From Atlantibacter hermannii (GTDB taxonomy: Bacteria; Pseudomonadota; Gammaproteobacteria; Enterobacterales; Enterobacteriaceae): a DNA stretch of 64,000 nucleotides. Of this stretch, positions 1 through 9,547 are shown piece by piece. The stretch is taken from positions 2,852,001 through 2,916,000 of the forward strand of contig LR134136.1 of assembly GCA_900635495.1 (NCBI GenBank), given 5' to 3'. Within the stretch, counting starts at the first letter, position 1, and each line of letters begins with the position of its first letter. Made by a program: the position numbers and the translations under genes. A model generated the notes under the pieces. The model made no database searches and had not been told where the DNA came from. It saw only the letters and a program-made list of their open reading frames with translations.

Positions 1-467
1 TGATATTCGATATTGCCCGGCGTGCCGCTGAACGGCGCGGTATCGGTTTTAAAGCCCGCAAAAATAAAACGTCCGTTGCCGTCAGTGCTGTTTGCCAGGT
101 TCAACACCTGATCGCGGATACCCTGTAAATCTGTTGCCAGCGATGCGCGGTCGTCATCGCTCAGCGTGCCGTTGCCCGCCTGAACGATTTTTTCCTGAGC
201 GGTCTGGATCGCGGTGGTGACCTGAGACAGCACGCTGGTTTCCAGCGACACTTTTTGGGTCGCGAACGTGCGCGCCATGGTGTACTGGCTGTTTTCCGCC
301 TGCGCCTGAGAAAGCACCACGGCCTGAGCGGCAGCGATAGGATCGTCTGAGGCTTTATTGACGCGTTTGCCGGTAGACATTTGCTCGCCGTAACCCAGCC
401 ATTCCGCCTGGGCATTGGTCACACCGCGCATATTCTGTTGGTACATCATTTGAGTACTGATACGCAT
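1..467 (-). CDS. flgL: flagellar hook-filament junction protein FlgL (HAP3), 3' end off window
   Basis: FlgL sits between the hook-associated protein FlgK and the flagellin filament. 155 codons are visible from the ATG at 465-467, starting MRISTQMMYQQ and running open off the left edge; the family is about 317 residues, so roughly half is present. The N-terminal part has the typical flagellin-like helical region (NAQAEWLGYGEQMSTGKRV). It lies 15 bp downstream of flgK, and the two are normally co-transcribed from a sigma-28 promoter, which is seen upstream of flgK. Confidence 0.95.
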   Translation of the reverse strand, partial: MRISTQMMYQQNMRGVTNAQAEWLGYGEQMSTGKRVNKASDDPIAAAQAVVLSQAQAENSQYTMARTFATQKVSLETSVLSQVTTAIQTAQEKIVQAGNGTLSDDDRASLATDLQGIRDQVLNLANSTDGNGRFIFAGFKTDTAPFSGTPGNIEY

Positions 468-482
468 CGATCAATTCTCCCG

Positions 483-2127
483 TTAGCGGATGGACAGCAG
501 CGCATCAAACAGCGTCGACGCCGTCTGAAGCACCTGGGCATTCGCCAGGTAATATTGCTGGAAACGTTGCAGGTTGCCGTACTCTTCGTCGAGGTTAACC
601 CCGGAGATAGACTGCTGCTGGTTGGTTAACTGAACCACGACGTTTTTTTGCGTGGTGCTGGTGACTTTGAGGGTGCTGGTTTTATTACCCACATCGCTCA
701 CCACACTGGCGTAAGCGTCATTAAATGTCTTATTGCCGCCCACCATTTTGGTGTTTTGCAGATTGAGCAGCTTCTGACCATTGGTGTTATCACTTTCACC
801 TGAGCCCGTGGCGCTGGCCATCGCAATCTGCGACTCGTCTTTGATCTTCACCGACATATTGATGATGGCGTTGTTGACGGGTTTGACCACGAAGGAGTCA
901 TTATTGGCCGCCGTGCCGGTAATACCGATTTTCAGCCCGTCAAACTCAATAGAGTCGCCATTGTCAGTGAGGGCGACACTGCTGTTGTCCGATAAACGGG
1001 TCACCTGCCACTCGCTGCCGACGCGGCTGACTTTATAATCGGATGCCTGCACTTTCGACGTGTCACTGAAGCTCACATCGAAGATTGCGCCTGGTTTGCT
1101 GTTACGGGCATTGCTTAACGCTTCAGGTTTGCCGAAGCTGAAGAAATCTTTATTGCTTTCGCCATTAGCATCAACACCCGCACGGTGCTGGATGTTAAAC
1201 GCGTCGGCAAACGCCAGCGCCATCTGATTCAGTGAGTTACGGGTCTGATCCAGTTCCTGGGTACGGAATGTCAGCAATCCACCGAGCGAGCCGGATGTCA
1301 GCAGTTTTTCCGGGATTTCGATATTGCCTGCGGTTTTATCCACAAACGCCACCGTAGTACGGGACGGATCGGCATCCGAGGCTACCGCTGCGAGACGGTT
1401 AGCGCTGTTACCCTGTACCAGGGTGTAGCCGTTACCCACGGTAATGTTATAGGTGCCGCCGTCCTGAACCGTCACTTCCACGCCGACGATTTTATTTCAG
1501 CTGGCTCACTAACTGATCGCGTTGATCGAGCAGGTCGTTTGGCGATGCGCCCGCGCCTACCCCGGTCAAACGGGAAATCTGGTCGTTGAGATTGGCGATC
1601 TGACTGGCATAGGTATTGATTTGATCGACGCTGGTGCTAATCGACCCGTTCACTTCTTTGCTCTGATCGCGCAGATACTGATCGGTCACGCGGAACTGGT
1701 TAACCATGCCTTCCGCTTTGCCCAACAACGCCTGACGTGCAGCAGGATCTTCCGCATTGCTGACCAGCGTCTGCATGGTCTTGAAGAAATCCTGCATGGT
1801 CGAGGAGAGCGTATTGGTGCTGCTGGAGAGCATATTGTCGATTTTCGACATCTGCTCATAGCGGGTCGTCAGACCGCTGCTCTGGTTCTCAGCGGCGCGT
1901 AACTGATTGGAAATAGAAGCGTCATATTCACGATGGACGCCGGTAACGGTGACGCCATTGCCCACCCATCCACCGGCACCCAGTGTACTGTTGGCCTGAG
2001 AAAGCACCGTCGTCTGACGGGTATAGCCCGCAACATTATAATTGTTGATGTTGTTGCTGACAGTATTCAGTGCCGACTGAGCGGCTGACAGCCCGCTCAT
2101 GGCGCTATTAATTAAGCTACTGGACAT
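483..2127 (-). pseudogene. flgK: flagellar hook-associated protein FlgK (HAP1), frame broken by one extra base
   Basis: FlgK is the first hook-filament junction protein, exported through the flagellar type III system with chaperone FlgN. The N-terminal half (from MSSSLINSAMSG at 2127) ends at a TAA at 1492-1494. The C-terminal half resumes in another frame and ends LFDALLSIR. Removing one base from the TTT at 1495-1497 joins QRDQLVSQL to NKIVGVEV and gives about 547 residues, the normal family length. The indel is probably a sequencing error, since all other flg genes are intact. If it were real the cell would be unable to assemble filaments. Confidence 0.93.
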
Positions 2128-2169
2128 GGAGGTTCCTTATGAACATTCAGACTCGGTTCCTGCATAACG

Positions 2170-2196
2170 TTATCGGCACGTCCGATCCGAACTTGA
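2170..2196 (-). promoter_or_regulatory. sigma-28 (FliA) promoter of flgKL
   Basis: On the minus strand TCAAGTTC (2189-2196) is followed after 11 bases by GCCGATAA (2170-2177). This fits the FliA consensus TAAAGTTT-N11-GCCGATAA with an exact -10 element. It lies just upstream of flgK, where enteric bacteria carry the class 3 flgKL promoter. Confidence 0.85.
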
Positions 2197-2203
2197 GGCA
2201 TTT

Positions 2204-3169
2204 TCAGAACAAAGTAGAAATATCGTTGCTGTAGGCTTTCGACACTTTCTCGCTCATGGCTTTAAGCTGACCAATCATCGACGTCAGCTTACGGGCGTAA
2301 TTGGGATCGGTGGCGTAGCCAGCGTTCTGCAACGCTGTCGCCCCCTGCTCCGCCGTTGCCGCGCTGGTGACGGCGGCATAACGCGGATTGCGGGTCAGGA
2401 AACTGACGTAGTCCGACAGCGCCTCCAGATAGGAACCATACGCACGGAATTTGGCCTTCACTTTTATCGCTTCGCCGTTTTCGTATTCCGTGGTGGTCAC
2501 TTCCGCCACTTCGCCTTTCCACCCCGGGCTGGCTTTAATACCGAACAGGTTAAAGCTCGGTTCGCCGTTCGCTTTCAGGATCTGGCGCTGTCCCCATCCC
2601 GATTCCAGCGCCGCCTGCGCCAGAATAAGGTGATGGGGAACACCGCTTTGCTCACTGGCCAGTTTTGCCGGTAACGACAGCGCCGCCAGGAAGTCTTTAC
2701 TGTCTCCGGTAAGCGGCCCATCCTGAGAGGTTTGAGGCGGTTCAGACGCCGGGCGAGGCACTGCCTGGCGCACCGTTTGTGCCAGCGTTTGAACCTGGTA
2801 GCGGTTGATGGTTTCCAGATCGAACTTCAGCGGCACCTTGTCCGTCGTTTCCGACGGCTCCTGGGATTCGCTGCTCATCTGTTTCACCATCGCTTCCGCC
2901 AGCCCCAGCCCTTTGCCCGCCGACATATGCTGGGCAATTTGCTGGTCATACATACTGGTGTAAAGCCGCGTCTGATCGCTGCTGAACATGCCATCTTTCG
3001 GCAGCGCTTCGCGCATGCTTTTCAGCATCATCTGGACAAACATGCCTTCGACCTGCTGGGCCACCGCTTTGATGTTGGCCTTAGGGTCATGTCCCGCTTT
3101 GGCTTTTAAATCGTTCAGCGAGTTCGCGTCCCATGCGGCGCTGGAGAGCAGTTTGGTGTCGTTCAGCAT
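2204..3169 (-). CDS. flgJ: flagellar rod cap / peptidoglycan hydrolase FlgJ
   Basis: FlgJ caps the growing rod through its N-terminal domain and opens the peptidoglycan layer through a C-terminal GH73 muramidase domain. 321 residues, close to the 313 of E. coli. The N-terminal domain (about residues 1-150) includes VEGMFVQMMLKSMREALPK. The hydrolase domain begins near residue 160 and contains HHLILAQAALESGWG, whose Glu is the expected catalytic residue. It starts 9 bp downstream of flgI, in the flgBCDEFGHIJ operon. Confidence 0.97.
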   Translation of the reverse strand: MLNDTKLLSSAAWDANSLNDLKAKAGHDPKANIKAVAQQVEGMFVQMMLKSMREALPKDGMFSSDQTRLYTSMYDQQIAQHMSAGKGLGLAEAMVKQMSSESQEPSETTDKVPLKFDLETINRYQVQTLAQTVRQAVPRPASEPPQTSQDGPLTGDSKDFLAALSLPAKLASEQSGVPHHLILAQAALESGWGQRQILKANGEPSFNLFGIKASPGWKGEVAEVTTTEYENGEAIKVKAKFRAYGSYLEALSDYVSFLTRNPRYAAVTSAATAEQGATALQNAGYATDPNYARKLTSMIGQLKAMSEKVSKAYSNDISTLF

Positions 3170-3178
3170 AAAAATGAC

Positions 3179-4282
3179 CTAAATGATTTCTATTTTGGCG
3201 CGCAGGCAGCCCGCGGTTTGCATCGACTGCAAAATCGACATCAAATCCATCGGCGTCGCACCCAGCGCATTAAGCGCACGCACCACGTTGTTCAGGTTGG
3301 CGCTGGAACGCACGCTTTGCAGCGACCCGCCGCTCTGGCGCATGTCGATTTGGGTTTGCGGCGTTACCACCGTTTGCCCACCCGCAAATGGCGTATCCGG
3401 CTGGCTCACATCGGCCTGGCGATTCACCGTCACCGACAGGTTGCCCTGCGCGACGGCGCAGCTATCCAGCGTCACTTCCCGGTTCATCACCACCGAACCA
3501 GTACGCGAGTTGATAATGACCCGGGCATCCTGCGGCGCAACGTTAACTTCCAGGTTCTGGATATCCGCCAGGAAACGCACCTGGGAACTGCCGCCGGTGG
3601 GCACCCGTACCTGAATCGTGCGGGAGTCCAGCGCGGTAGCGCTGCCATAGCCGCGAGCCCGGTTGATGGTGTCGGTAATTTGCTGCGCCAGGGTGAAGTC
3701 TTCATTATTCAGCTGAAGATTCAGCGTATTACTGCTGCCGAACTGGCTTGGCAGCTCACGCTCTATCACCGCACCGTTCGTGATACGACCGCCGTTCAAC
3801 TGGTTGACCTGAACGCTACTGCCGCCCGCCGACGCGCCTGCGCCGCCGACCAGAATATTGCCTTGCGCCAGCGCATACACCTGGTTATCCACGCCTTTCA
3901 GCGGCGTCATCAGCAGTGTGCCGCCACGCAGACTTTTGGCGTTACCCATGGAAGAGACCACGACGTCAATGTTCTGCCCCTGGCGGGCAAACGCCGGGAA
4001 GCTGGCCGTCACCATTACCGCTGCGACGTTTTTCAGCTGCATGTTGGTCCCGGGCGGCACGGTAATGCCTAACTGGGACAGCATGTTGTTAAGGCTCTGG
4101 GTGGTAAACGGCGTCTGGGTCGTCTGGTCACCCGTGCCATCAAGCCCGACCACCAGGCCATAACCGATTAATGAGTTTTCTCGTACGCCCTGTACGCTCG
4201 TGAGGTCACGAATACGGTCGGCCTGGGCGAAAGACGCCACCAGCACCAACGCGATTGTGAGGAGTGATTTCAACATGGTCAC
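3179..4282 (-). CDS. flgI: flagellar P-ring protein FlgI
   Basis: FlgI forms the P-ring around the rod in the peptidoglycan layer. 367 residues with a Sec signal peptide ending SFAQA before DRIRDLTS. Two cysteines, in LDSCAVAQ and TAGCLRAK, match the conserved intramolecular disulfide of the family. An alternative ATG two codons downstream (4276) gives 365 residues, the E. coli length. It directly follows flgH. Confidence 0.97.
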   Translation of the reverse strand: MTMLKSLLTIALVLVASFAQADRIRDLTSVQGVRENSLIGYGLVVGLDGTGDQTTQTPFTTQSLNNMLSQLGITVPPGTNMQLKNVAAVMVTASFPAFARQGQNIDVVVSSMGNAKSLRGGTLLMTPLKGVDNQVYALAQGNILVGGAGASAGGSSVQVNQLNGGRITNGAVIERELPSQFGSSNTLNLQLNNEDFTLAQQITDTINRARGYGSATALDSRTIQVRVPTGGSSQVRFLADIQNLEVNVAPQDARVIINSRTGSVVMNREVTLDSCAVAQGNLSVTVNRQADVSQPDTPFAGGQTVVTPQTQIDMRQSGGSLQSVRSSANLNNVVRALNALGATPMDLMSILQSMQTAGCLRAKIEII

Positions 4283-4287
4283 CTCGC

Positions 4288-4986
4288 TTACATCGGCGAT
4301 AAGTTAAGGAAAAAACGTTGCAGCCAGCCCATATTCTGCGCTTCGTTGATATAGCCGTTGCCGACATATTCGATACGCGCATCCGCCACATTGGTTGATG
4401 GGACGGTGTTGCTGCCGCTGATGGTGCGTGGGTTCACGACACCGGAAAAACGAATAAACTCAGTACCCTGGTTAATGGCGATCTGTTTTTCGCCCACCAC
4501 ATGCAGGTTACCGTTCGCCAGCACCTGATCGACGGTCACGGTTAACGTGCCGCTAAAGGTGTTGCTGGCATTGGCGCCGCCTTTACCGTTAAAGCTATTG
4601 CCGCCGGCGGCTTCCACCGAAGCGCGGTCGTTGCCAAACAGGCCCTGCAGATAACGTGGCACCGCATCAAAGCCAAAGTTTGTTTTGCCATCGCGGCTGG
4701 CGTTGGCGGACGAACTCTTGCTGGCGCTGACATTTTCCTGCAGCACAATCGTCAGGGTATCCCCGATATTGCGCGGTCGACGATCCTCAAACAGCGGCTG
4801 GTAGCCGTAGTTGATTGGCTGGGCCGACTGGAAAATCGAACCGTTAACCACCGGCGCGGCGCCAGGCACAGGCTGCGCGGTTGTCGCGCCCTGCACCAGC
4901 GGCTTCGAGGGTACCCAGGCACACCCGGACATTGTCATCATCAGGGCGATTAATAGAGGGCGATATTGCGCACCGGTATTTTGCAT
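4288..4986 (-). CDS. flgH: flagellar L-ring lipoprotein FlgH
   Basis: FlgH is the outer-membrane L-ring lipoprotein. The lipobox is MSGC near residue 20, followed by AWVPSKPLVQG. The start at 4986 (MQNTGAQYRP) gives 232 residues, exactly the E. coli length; in-frame ATGs at 4995 and 5022 would add residues absent from the family. The C-terminus GWLQRFFLNLSPM is fully conserved. Confidence 0.95.
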   Translation of the reverse strand: MQNTGAQYRPLLIALMMTMSGCAWVPSKPLVQGATTAQPVPGAAPVVNGSIFQSAQPINYGYQPLFEDRRPRNIGDTLTIVLQENVSASKSSSANASRDGKTNFGFDAVPRYLQGLFGNDRASVEAAGGNSFNGKGGANASNTFSGTLTVTVDQVLANGNLHVVGEKQIAINQGTEFIRFSGVVNPRTISGSNTVPSTNVADARIEYVGNGYINEAQNMGWLQRFFLNLSPM

Positions 4987-5042
4987 TGCTTTCATCTTCA
5001 GTATTCGCGCCCGGCGCGGCACGGGACCGCGCCGGGTTCACG

Positions 5043-5825
5043 TTAAAGTTGCGTCAGTTTTTGCAGCATCTGGTCAGTGGTGGAAACCGCCTTACTGTTA
5101 ATTTCGTAAGCGCGTTGCACCTGGATCATATTCACCAGTTCTTCCGCCACGTTAACGTTCGAGGTTTCCACATAGCCCTGATACAGCAAGCCCGCACCGT
5201 TCAGCCCTGGCGTGCTTTCGTTCGGCGCGCCGGAAGACTGGGTTTCGATGTAGAGGTTTTCACCAATACTTTCCAGACCGGTGTCGTTCATAAAGGTGGT
5301 CAGGTTAAGCTGGCCCACCTGGACCGGCGCGGCCTGCCCCTGCTGGGTCACGCTTACCAGACCATCGCGGCCAATGGTGATGCTGAGCGCGTTCGCCGGC
5401 ACAGTGATGGCAGGCTGAACCTGGAAGCCACCTGCGGTTACCAGTTGGCCATTCTGGTCAACCTGGAATGAACCATCACGGGTATAGGCAGACGTTCCGT
5501 CCGGCAGCAGTACCTGGAAAAAACCCTGCCCTTTAATCGCCACATCTTTGCTGTTGCTGGTTTGCGACAGGTTGCCCTGGCTGTGCAGACGCTCGGTCGC
5601 CACCGGACGCACGCCGGTACCGATCTGCAAGCCGGATGGCAGCGTGGTTTGTTCTGATGACTGCGCGCCTGGCTGGCGGATGGTTTGATAGAGCAAGTCT
5701 TCAAATACCGCGCGCTGGCGTTTAAAACCGTTAGTACTGACGTTCGCCAGGTTGTTGGCGATCACATCCATATTGGTTTGCTGGGCGTCCAGGCCAGTTT
5801 TAGCAATCCATAACGAGCTGATCAT
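5043..5825 (-). CDS. flgG: flagellar distal rod protein FlgG
   Basis: FlgG builds the distal rod. 260 residues, full length. The rod/hook N-terminal motif is seen as VIANNLANVSTNGFKRQ and the C-terminal coiled-coil region as EELVNMIQVQRAYEINSK. It lies 12 bp downstream of flgF. Confidence 0.97.
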   Translation of the reverse strand: MISSLWIAKTGLDAQQTNMDVIANNLANVSTNGFKRQRAVFEDLLYQTIRQPGAQSSEQTTLPSGLQIGTGVRPVATERLHSQGNLSQTSNSKDVAIKGQGFFQVLLPDGTSAYTRDGSFQVDQNGQLVTAGGFQVQPAITVPANALSITIGRDGLVSVTQQGQAAPVQVGQLNLTTFMNDTGLESIGENLYIETQSSGAPNESTPGLNGAGLLYQGYVETSNVNVAEELVNMIQVQRAYEINSKAVSTTDQMLQKLTQL

Positions 5826-5837
5826 ATGAGTGTCCTG

Positions 5838-6593
5838 TTAAGTGATCGACAGCAGCTGGTTAGCCCGCTGGGAGTTTTCATCAACGCTTGAGATCACTTT
5901 CATTTGCATCTCGAAGCGTCGGGCGTTGGCGATCATATCGGTCATCGCTTCAACGGGTTTGACGTTACTGCCTTCCAGTACGCCGGACATCACGCGGATA
6001 GCCGGGTCTGCCTGTAACGTCGGTCCGCGCTGGGCCTGAGCGGCAGGGCTTAAACGGAATAAACCGTCATCGCCGCGCACGATCTCTTTCGCGTCCGCCT
6101 TCACCAGTTTCAAACGGCCAACCGGCGCCACGGTGTTGGGCGGATCGCCGGGATTGAGCGCCGAGATGGTGCCGTCCGCTGCGATGGAAATTTCCGACCC
6201 TTCCGGCACCACGATCGGGCCGCCGTCACCCATGACCGGATTACCCTGAATGGTCAACTGCCCACCGGCGGTGACCTGGATATTCCCGTTACGGGTATAG
6301 GCTTCAGTGCCCGCCGCGCTCTGAACAGCGATCCAGCCGTCCTGCTGCAGCGCCACGTCCAGCGGACGCGAGGTGTAATCCATCGCGCCCTGGGACATGT
6401 TTGCGCCAGGCGTGGAAGCGGCCACCAGCGTACGCGTCGGCAGCGAGAGCCCTTCCACCGGCACCGCGCGCAGCGCAGTAAGCTGGGCGCGGAAGCCTGG
6501 CGTTGAGGCGTTGGCCAGGTTGCTTGCATTGACCGCCTGTTGATTCAGGGTCTGACTGGCAGCCCCCATTGCGGTATAAATTGCGTGATCCAT
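5838..6593 (-). CDS. flgF: flagellar proximal rod protein FlgF
   Basis: FlgF is one of the proximal rod proteins. 251 residues. The N-terminal rod motif reads ASNLANASTPGFRAQ, and the C-terminus has the conserved helical segment MTDMIANARRFEMQMK. It is in the operon between flgE (19 bp upstream) and flgG. Confidence 0.97.
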   Translation of the reverse strand: MDHAIYTAMGAASQTLNQQAVNASNLANASTPGFRAQLTALRAVPVEGLSLPTRTLVAASTPGANMSQGAMDYTSRPLDVALQQDGWIAVQSAAGTEAYTRNGNIQVTAGGQLTIQGNPVMGDGGPIVVPEGSEISIAADGTISALNPGDPPNTVAPVGRLKLVKADAKEIVRGDDGLFRLSPAAQAQRGPTLQADPAIRVMSGVLEGSNVKPVEAMTDMIANARRFEMQMKVISSVDENSQRANQLLSIT

Positions 6594-6612
6594 TAAGGCG
6601 TCCCGTCAGGCG

Positions 6613-7830
6613 TTAGCGCAGGTTAACCAGCGTGTTCAGGATCTGGTCCTGAGTTTTAATGGTCTGGGCGTTCGACTGGTAGTTACGCTGGGCAACAATC
6701 ATGTTAACCAGCTCTTTACTCAGATCGACGTTGGAGGCTTCCAGCGCGCCGTTGGTCAGTTGACCAAAGTTGCCGCTGCCCGCCGTACCCAACAGTGCTA
6801 CGCCAGAGGAGTTGCTCGCTGACCACAGGTTGTCGCCCTGAGAAGAAAGCCCTTCAGGGTTAGCGAAGTTCGCCAGTACGATCTGTCCCAGCAGCTGTTG
6901 TTTCTCGTTGGAGTAGTTACCCACCACGGTGCCGTCATCGTTGATTTGGTAGCTCACCAGATCGCCCGGTTTGTAACCGTTCTGCTCGGTAGAAACGATG
7001 TTGTTGGAGCCGGTGTTCTGTTGCATGGAGCCGGTGAAATCGAGGGTAAACGGCGTCGCAGCTACCCCATTCGATACGCCTGGCGTCATCGCGATAGACG
7101 CCGGGTTGGCCGGAGAGGTTAACTTGCCGTTGCCATCAAACGTCATGGCCGTCGGACCAGATACCGGGCTGCCCGCAACGCTGCTGTCCTGGTAGTAAAC
7201 GGCCCAGGTGCTGTCGCTGTTCTTACGGAAATAGACGTTCATGTCATGGGCGTTGCCCTGGGTGTCAAAGACCGTCACGCTGCCTTTCTTGTTATAGCTG
7301 TCTGCGTTCGCCGGGTTAAAGGTCACATCGGCAGCAACGACTTTATCGGACGAGTTCAGGTTAACTACCATTGACGCGGTAGTGGTCACTTTTGCCGACA
7401 TCAGGGTGTTGGGAATAGTCAGGCCAACCGGGTTCGCGCCCTGTTGGATAGTCGGCGGGGTGCCGGTAGCCGGGTAGCCAGTCACCTGCATACCCTGCAT
7501 GTTGGTCAGGTTGCGGCTTTCATCCAGTTTGAACTGGCCGTTACGGCTATAAAACACCGAGCCGTTACTGTCTACCAGACGGAAAAAACCGTTCTGGCTA
7601 ATCGCGACGTCGAGACCGCGACCGGTATTAGTGGTGATACCGTCGCTGAAATCCTGGGTAACCGCGGCGACTTTTACACCGAGGCCCACTTTGGAACCGG
7701 CGAACATATCCGCGAAGGAAACGGATGCGGATTTAAAGCCCGCCGTGGCGGAGTTGGCGATGTTGTTGCCAATTACGTCCAGGTTTGAGGCCGCAGCATT
7801 CAGGCCGCTGACCGCTTGAGAAAAGCCCAT
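6613..7830 (-). CDS. flgE: flagellar hook protein FlgE
   Basis: FlgE polymerises into the flexible hook under the cap FlgD. 405 residues. The N-terminal motif GNNIANSATAGFKSAS and the C-terminal KELVNMIVAQRNYQSNAQ are the conserved axial-protein ends; the middle (about residues 150-300) is the variable surface domain. The frame is intact. Confidence 0.97.
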   Translation of the reverse strand: MGFSQAVSGLNAAASNLDVIGNNIANSATAGFKSASVSFADMFAGSKVGLGVKVAAVTQDFSDGITTNTGRGLDVAISQNGFFRLVDSNGSVFYSRNGQFKLDESRNLTNMQGMQVTGYPATGTPPTIQQGANPVGLTIPNTLMSAKVTTTASMVVNLNSSDKVVAADVTFNPANADSYNKKGSVTVFDTQGNAHDMNVYFRKNSDSTWAVYYQDSSVAGSPVSGPTAMTFDGNGKLTSPANPASIAMTPGVSNGVAATPFTLDFTGSMQQNTGSNNIVSTEQNGYKPGDLVSYQINDDGTVVGNYSNEKQQLLGQIVLANFANPEGLSSQGDNLWSASNSSGVALLGTAGSGNFGQLTNGALEASNVDLSKELVNMIVAQRNYQSNAQTIKTQDQILNTLVNLR

Positions 7831-7854
7831 GTCTTACTCCTGTAAGTGCAAGCG

Positions 7855-8559
7855 TTAGATTATTTGTCTGACTTCGCTGATAGCCAGCGTGCCGTAGGTG
7901 CCCAAATCCAGGAGCGTATTGCCATTGGATCGTGTAACGCCGTTAACAAGGGCGAAATTGAGCGGTTGTGCGACCAACTGCGTACCAGCTGAACTGGCCG
8001 AGAAGGTCACGTTATAAGCGCCGTCCGGTACTGCCGTACCGTCCGTCATTTTGCCGTCCCAACTGAAGGTATGAACGCCTGCACTCAACTTGCCGATATC
8101 GAGGGTTTGCATCACCACGCCATCTTTATTGGTGATGGTGGCGGTCACTTTATCCGCCGCCTGTTGCAGCTCAACGCCAAACGGCGTCGTGGTCTCTTTA
8201 CCGGACAGAATGGAGCTACCGGGGATCATCACGCCGCGATCGATCAGGGCGCTGGCCTGCAGCGACTGGTTGCTGTCGAGCTGACCGGACACCGCGCCAA
8301 GCGTGGTATTGAGTTTCTCGATACCGCTCACGGTGCTGATTTGCGCCAGCTGAGTCGTCAGTTCATTGTTCTGCAGCGGGTTGGTGGGGTCCTGGTTTTT
8401 AAGCTGTGCCACCAGCAGCGTCAGAAAGCTACTCTGCAGGTCCGAGGCGCTGTTGCCGGTCAGACCATTGGTTTTATTCGCCCCTGTGGCCCCACTGGCA
8501 CCACCGACGCCACTGAGCCCCGTGTTGGTTGGGTCGTTAACGTTAACGGCAATAGACAT
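7855..8559 (-). CDS. flgD: flagellar hook cap protein FlgD
   Basis: FlgD is the scaffolding cap for hook assembly. 234 residues. The conserved N-terminal FLTLLVAQLKNQDPTNPLQNNE is followed by a FlgD Ig-like/Tudor region with DGAYNVTFSAS. It is 10 bp downstream of flgC. Confidence 0.96.
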   Translation of the reverse strand: MSIAVNVNDPTNTGLSGVGGASGATGANKTNGLTGNSASDLQSSFLTLLVAQLKNQDPTNPLQNNELTTQLAQISTVSGIEKLNTTLGAVSGQLDSNQSLQASALIDRGVMIPGSSILSGKETTTPFGVELQQAADKVTATITNKDGVVMQTLDIGKLSAGVHTFSWDGKMTDGTAVPDGAYNVTFSASSAGTQLVAQPLNFALVNGVTRSNGNTLLDLGTYGTLAISEVRQII

Positions 8560-8569
8560 GACCTTCTCC

Positions 8570-8974
8570 TTATTGTCCGATGGTCAGTGTTTTCATCATC
8601 ATGCCTTTAACGGTGTTCATCACTTCCACATTCGCCTGGTAGCTGCGGGATGCGGACATGGTGTTGACCATTTCGCCGACAACATCGACGTTAGGCATTT
8701 TGACGTAACCATTAGCGTCAGCCAGCGGATTGCCAGGCTCATAAACCAGCTTATCCGGCGCCTGACTTTCAACGACCTGGCTCACTTTTACGCCGCCAGT
8801 AGATGCGCCAGGTTGCGCATCCACCTGGAAAACGACCTGTTTTGCGCGATAGGGTTGGCCATCCGGCCCGGTTACGCTGTCGGCGTTGGCGAGGTTACTC
8901 GCCGCCACGTTCAGGCGTTTTGACTGGGCGGCCAGGGCCGAACCGGCGATATCAAAAATATTGAGCAGCGCCAT
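8570..8974 (-). CDS. flgC: flagellar proximal rod protein FlgC
   Basis: FlgC is a proximal rod subunit. The start at 8974 (MALLNIFDIAGSALAAQ) gives 134 residues as in E. coli; an ATG one codon upstream is also in frame. Rod motif AASNLANADSVTGPDGQ and C-terminal NTVKGMMMKTLTIGQ. It begins 2 bp after flgB ends. Confidence 0.96.
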   Translation of the reverse strand: MALLNIFDIAGSALAAQSKRLNVAASNLANADSVTGPDGQPYRAKQVVFQVDAQPGASTGGVKVSQVVESQAPDKLVYEPGNPLADANGYVKMPNVDVVGEMVNTMSASRSYQANVEVMNTVKGMMMKTLTIGQ

Positions 8975-8976
8975 CA

Positions 8977-9393
8977 TTAATTTCCTTGTTGCAGCACGGA
9001 CATCATGCCTTTAATTTGCCCGCTCATTAACGTCACATCCGTCTGATATTTCAGCGCGTTATCTGCAAACTGGGTACGTTCGCGATCCATATCCACCGTG
9101 TTGCCATCCATCGACGGTTGGTCGGGAATGCGGTACAGCAAATTAGTTTGTGGCGCCGTTGAAGCCTGGGCGGGAATGTGTCGAGCGGAGGTCATGGTCA
9201 GTGCAACAGTGTTGCCTTGAGCCCGTCCGCGCTCCATCACGTTTTTGAGTTGGCTGGCGAAGTCGATATCCCGGGCCTGGTAGCCCGGGGTGTCGGCATT
9301 AGCAATGTTCGCTGCCAGGATCTCCTGACGCTGCGCGCGCAAGTTGAGCGCTTCCTGCTGAAAACGCAACGCGGCATCGAGTTTGTCGAGCAT
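8977..9393 (-). CDS. flgB: flagellar proximal rod protein FlgB
   Basis: FlgB is the first gene of the flgBCDEFGHIJ operon. The open frame extends upstream to 9813, but the start at 9393 (MLDKLDAALRFQQEAL) has a strong Shine-Dalgarno (CGGAGGAATC) and gives 138 residues, the family length. Motif AANIANADTPGYQARD. Confidence 0.96.
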   Translation of the reverse strand: MLDKLDAALRFQQEALNLRAQRQEILAANIANADTPGYQARDIDFASQLKNVMERGRAQGNTVALTMTSARHIPAQASTAPQTNLLYRIPDQPSMDGNTVDMDRERTQFADNALKYQTDVTLMSGQIKGMMSVLQQGN

Positions 9394-9470
9394 GATTCCT
9401 CCGCGAATAGCATGGTGATGGCGACAGCTTAATGCGCAGCCTCTTCTCCTGATCGTTGGAATAAGCACAA

Positions 9471-9486
9471 AATGCGTCGCTATTTG
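9471..9486. promoter_or_regulatory. candidate FlhDC-binding site between flgB and flgA
   Basis: The 154-bp gap between divergent flgB and flgA holds the class 2 flagellar promoters in relatives. AATGCG and CGCTATTT (reverse AAATAGCG) resemble half-sites of the FlhD4C2 box. The match is by eye and a second half-box is less clear. Confidence 0.45.
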
Positions 9487-9547
9487 TTGCCTTGATAGAT
9501 TGAAAGCCGGGTTAAAATTCTCACCATCGCAATACCGGAGCCTCGGG

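Noticed and set aside
1491..1497. Programmed ribosomal frameshifting in flgK
   Set aside because: No conserved slippery heptamer with a downstream structure is evident, and the same kind of one-base change occurs in many unrelated genes, so a shared technical cause is more likely.
3218..4072. 284-codon open frame on the plus strand
   Set aside because: It lies wholly antisense to flgI, is low-complexity in His/Arg/Gln and has no ribosome-binding site; a codon-bias shadow.
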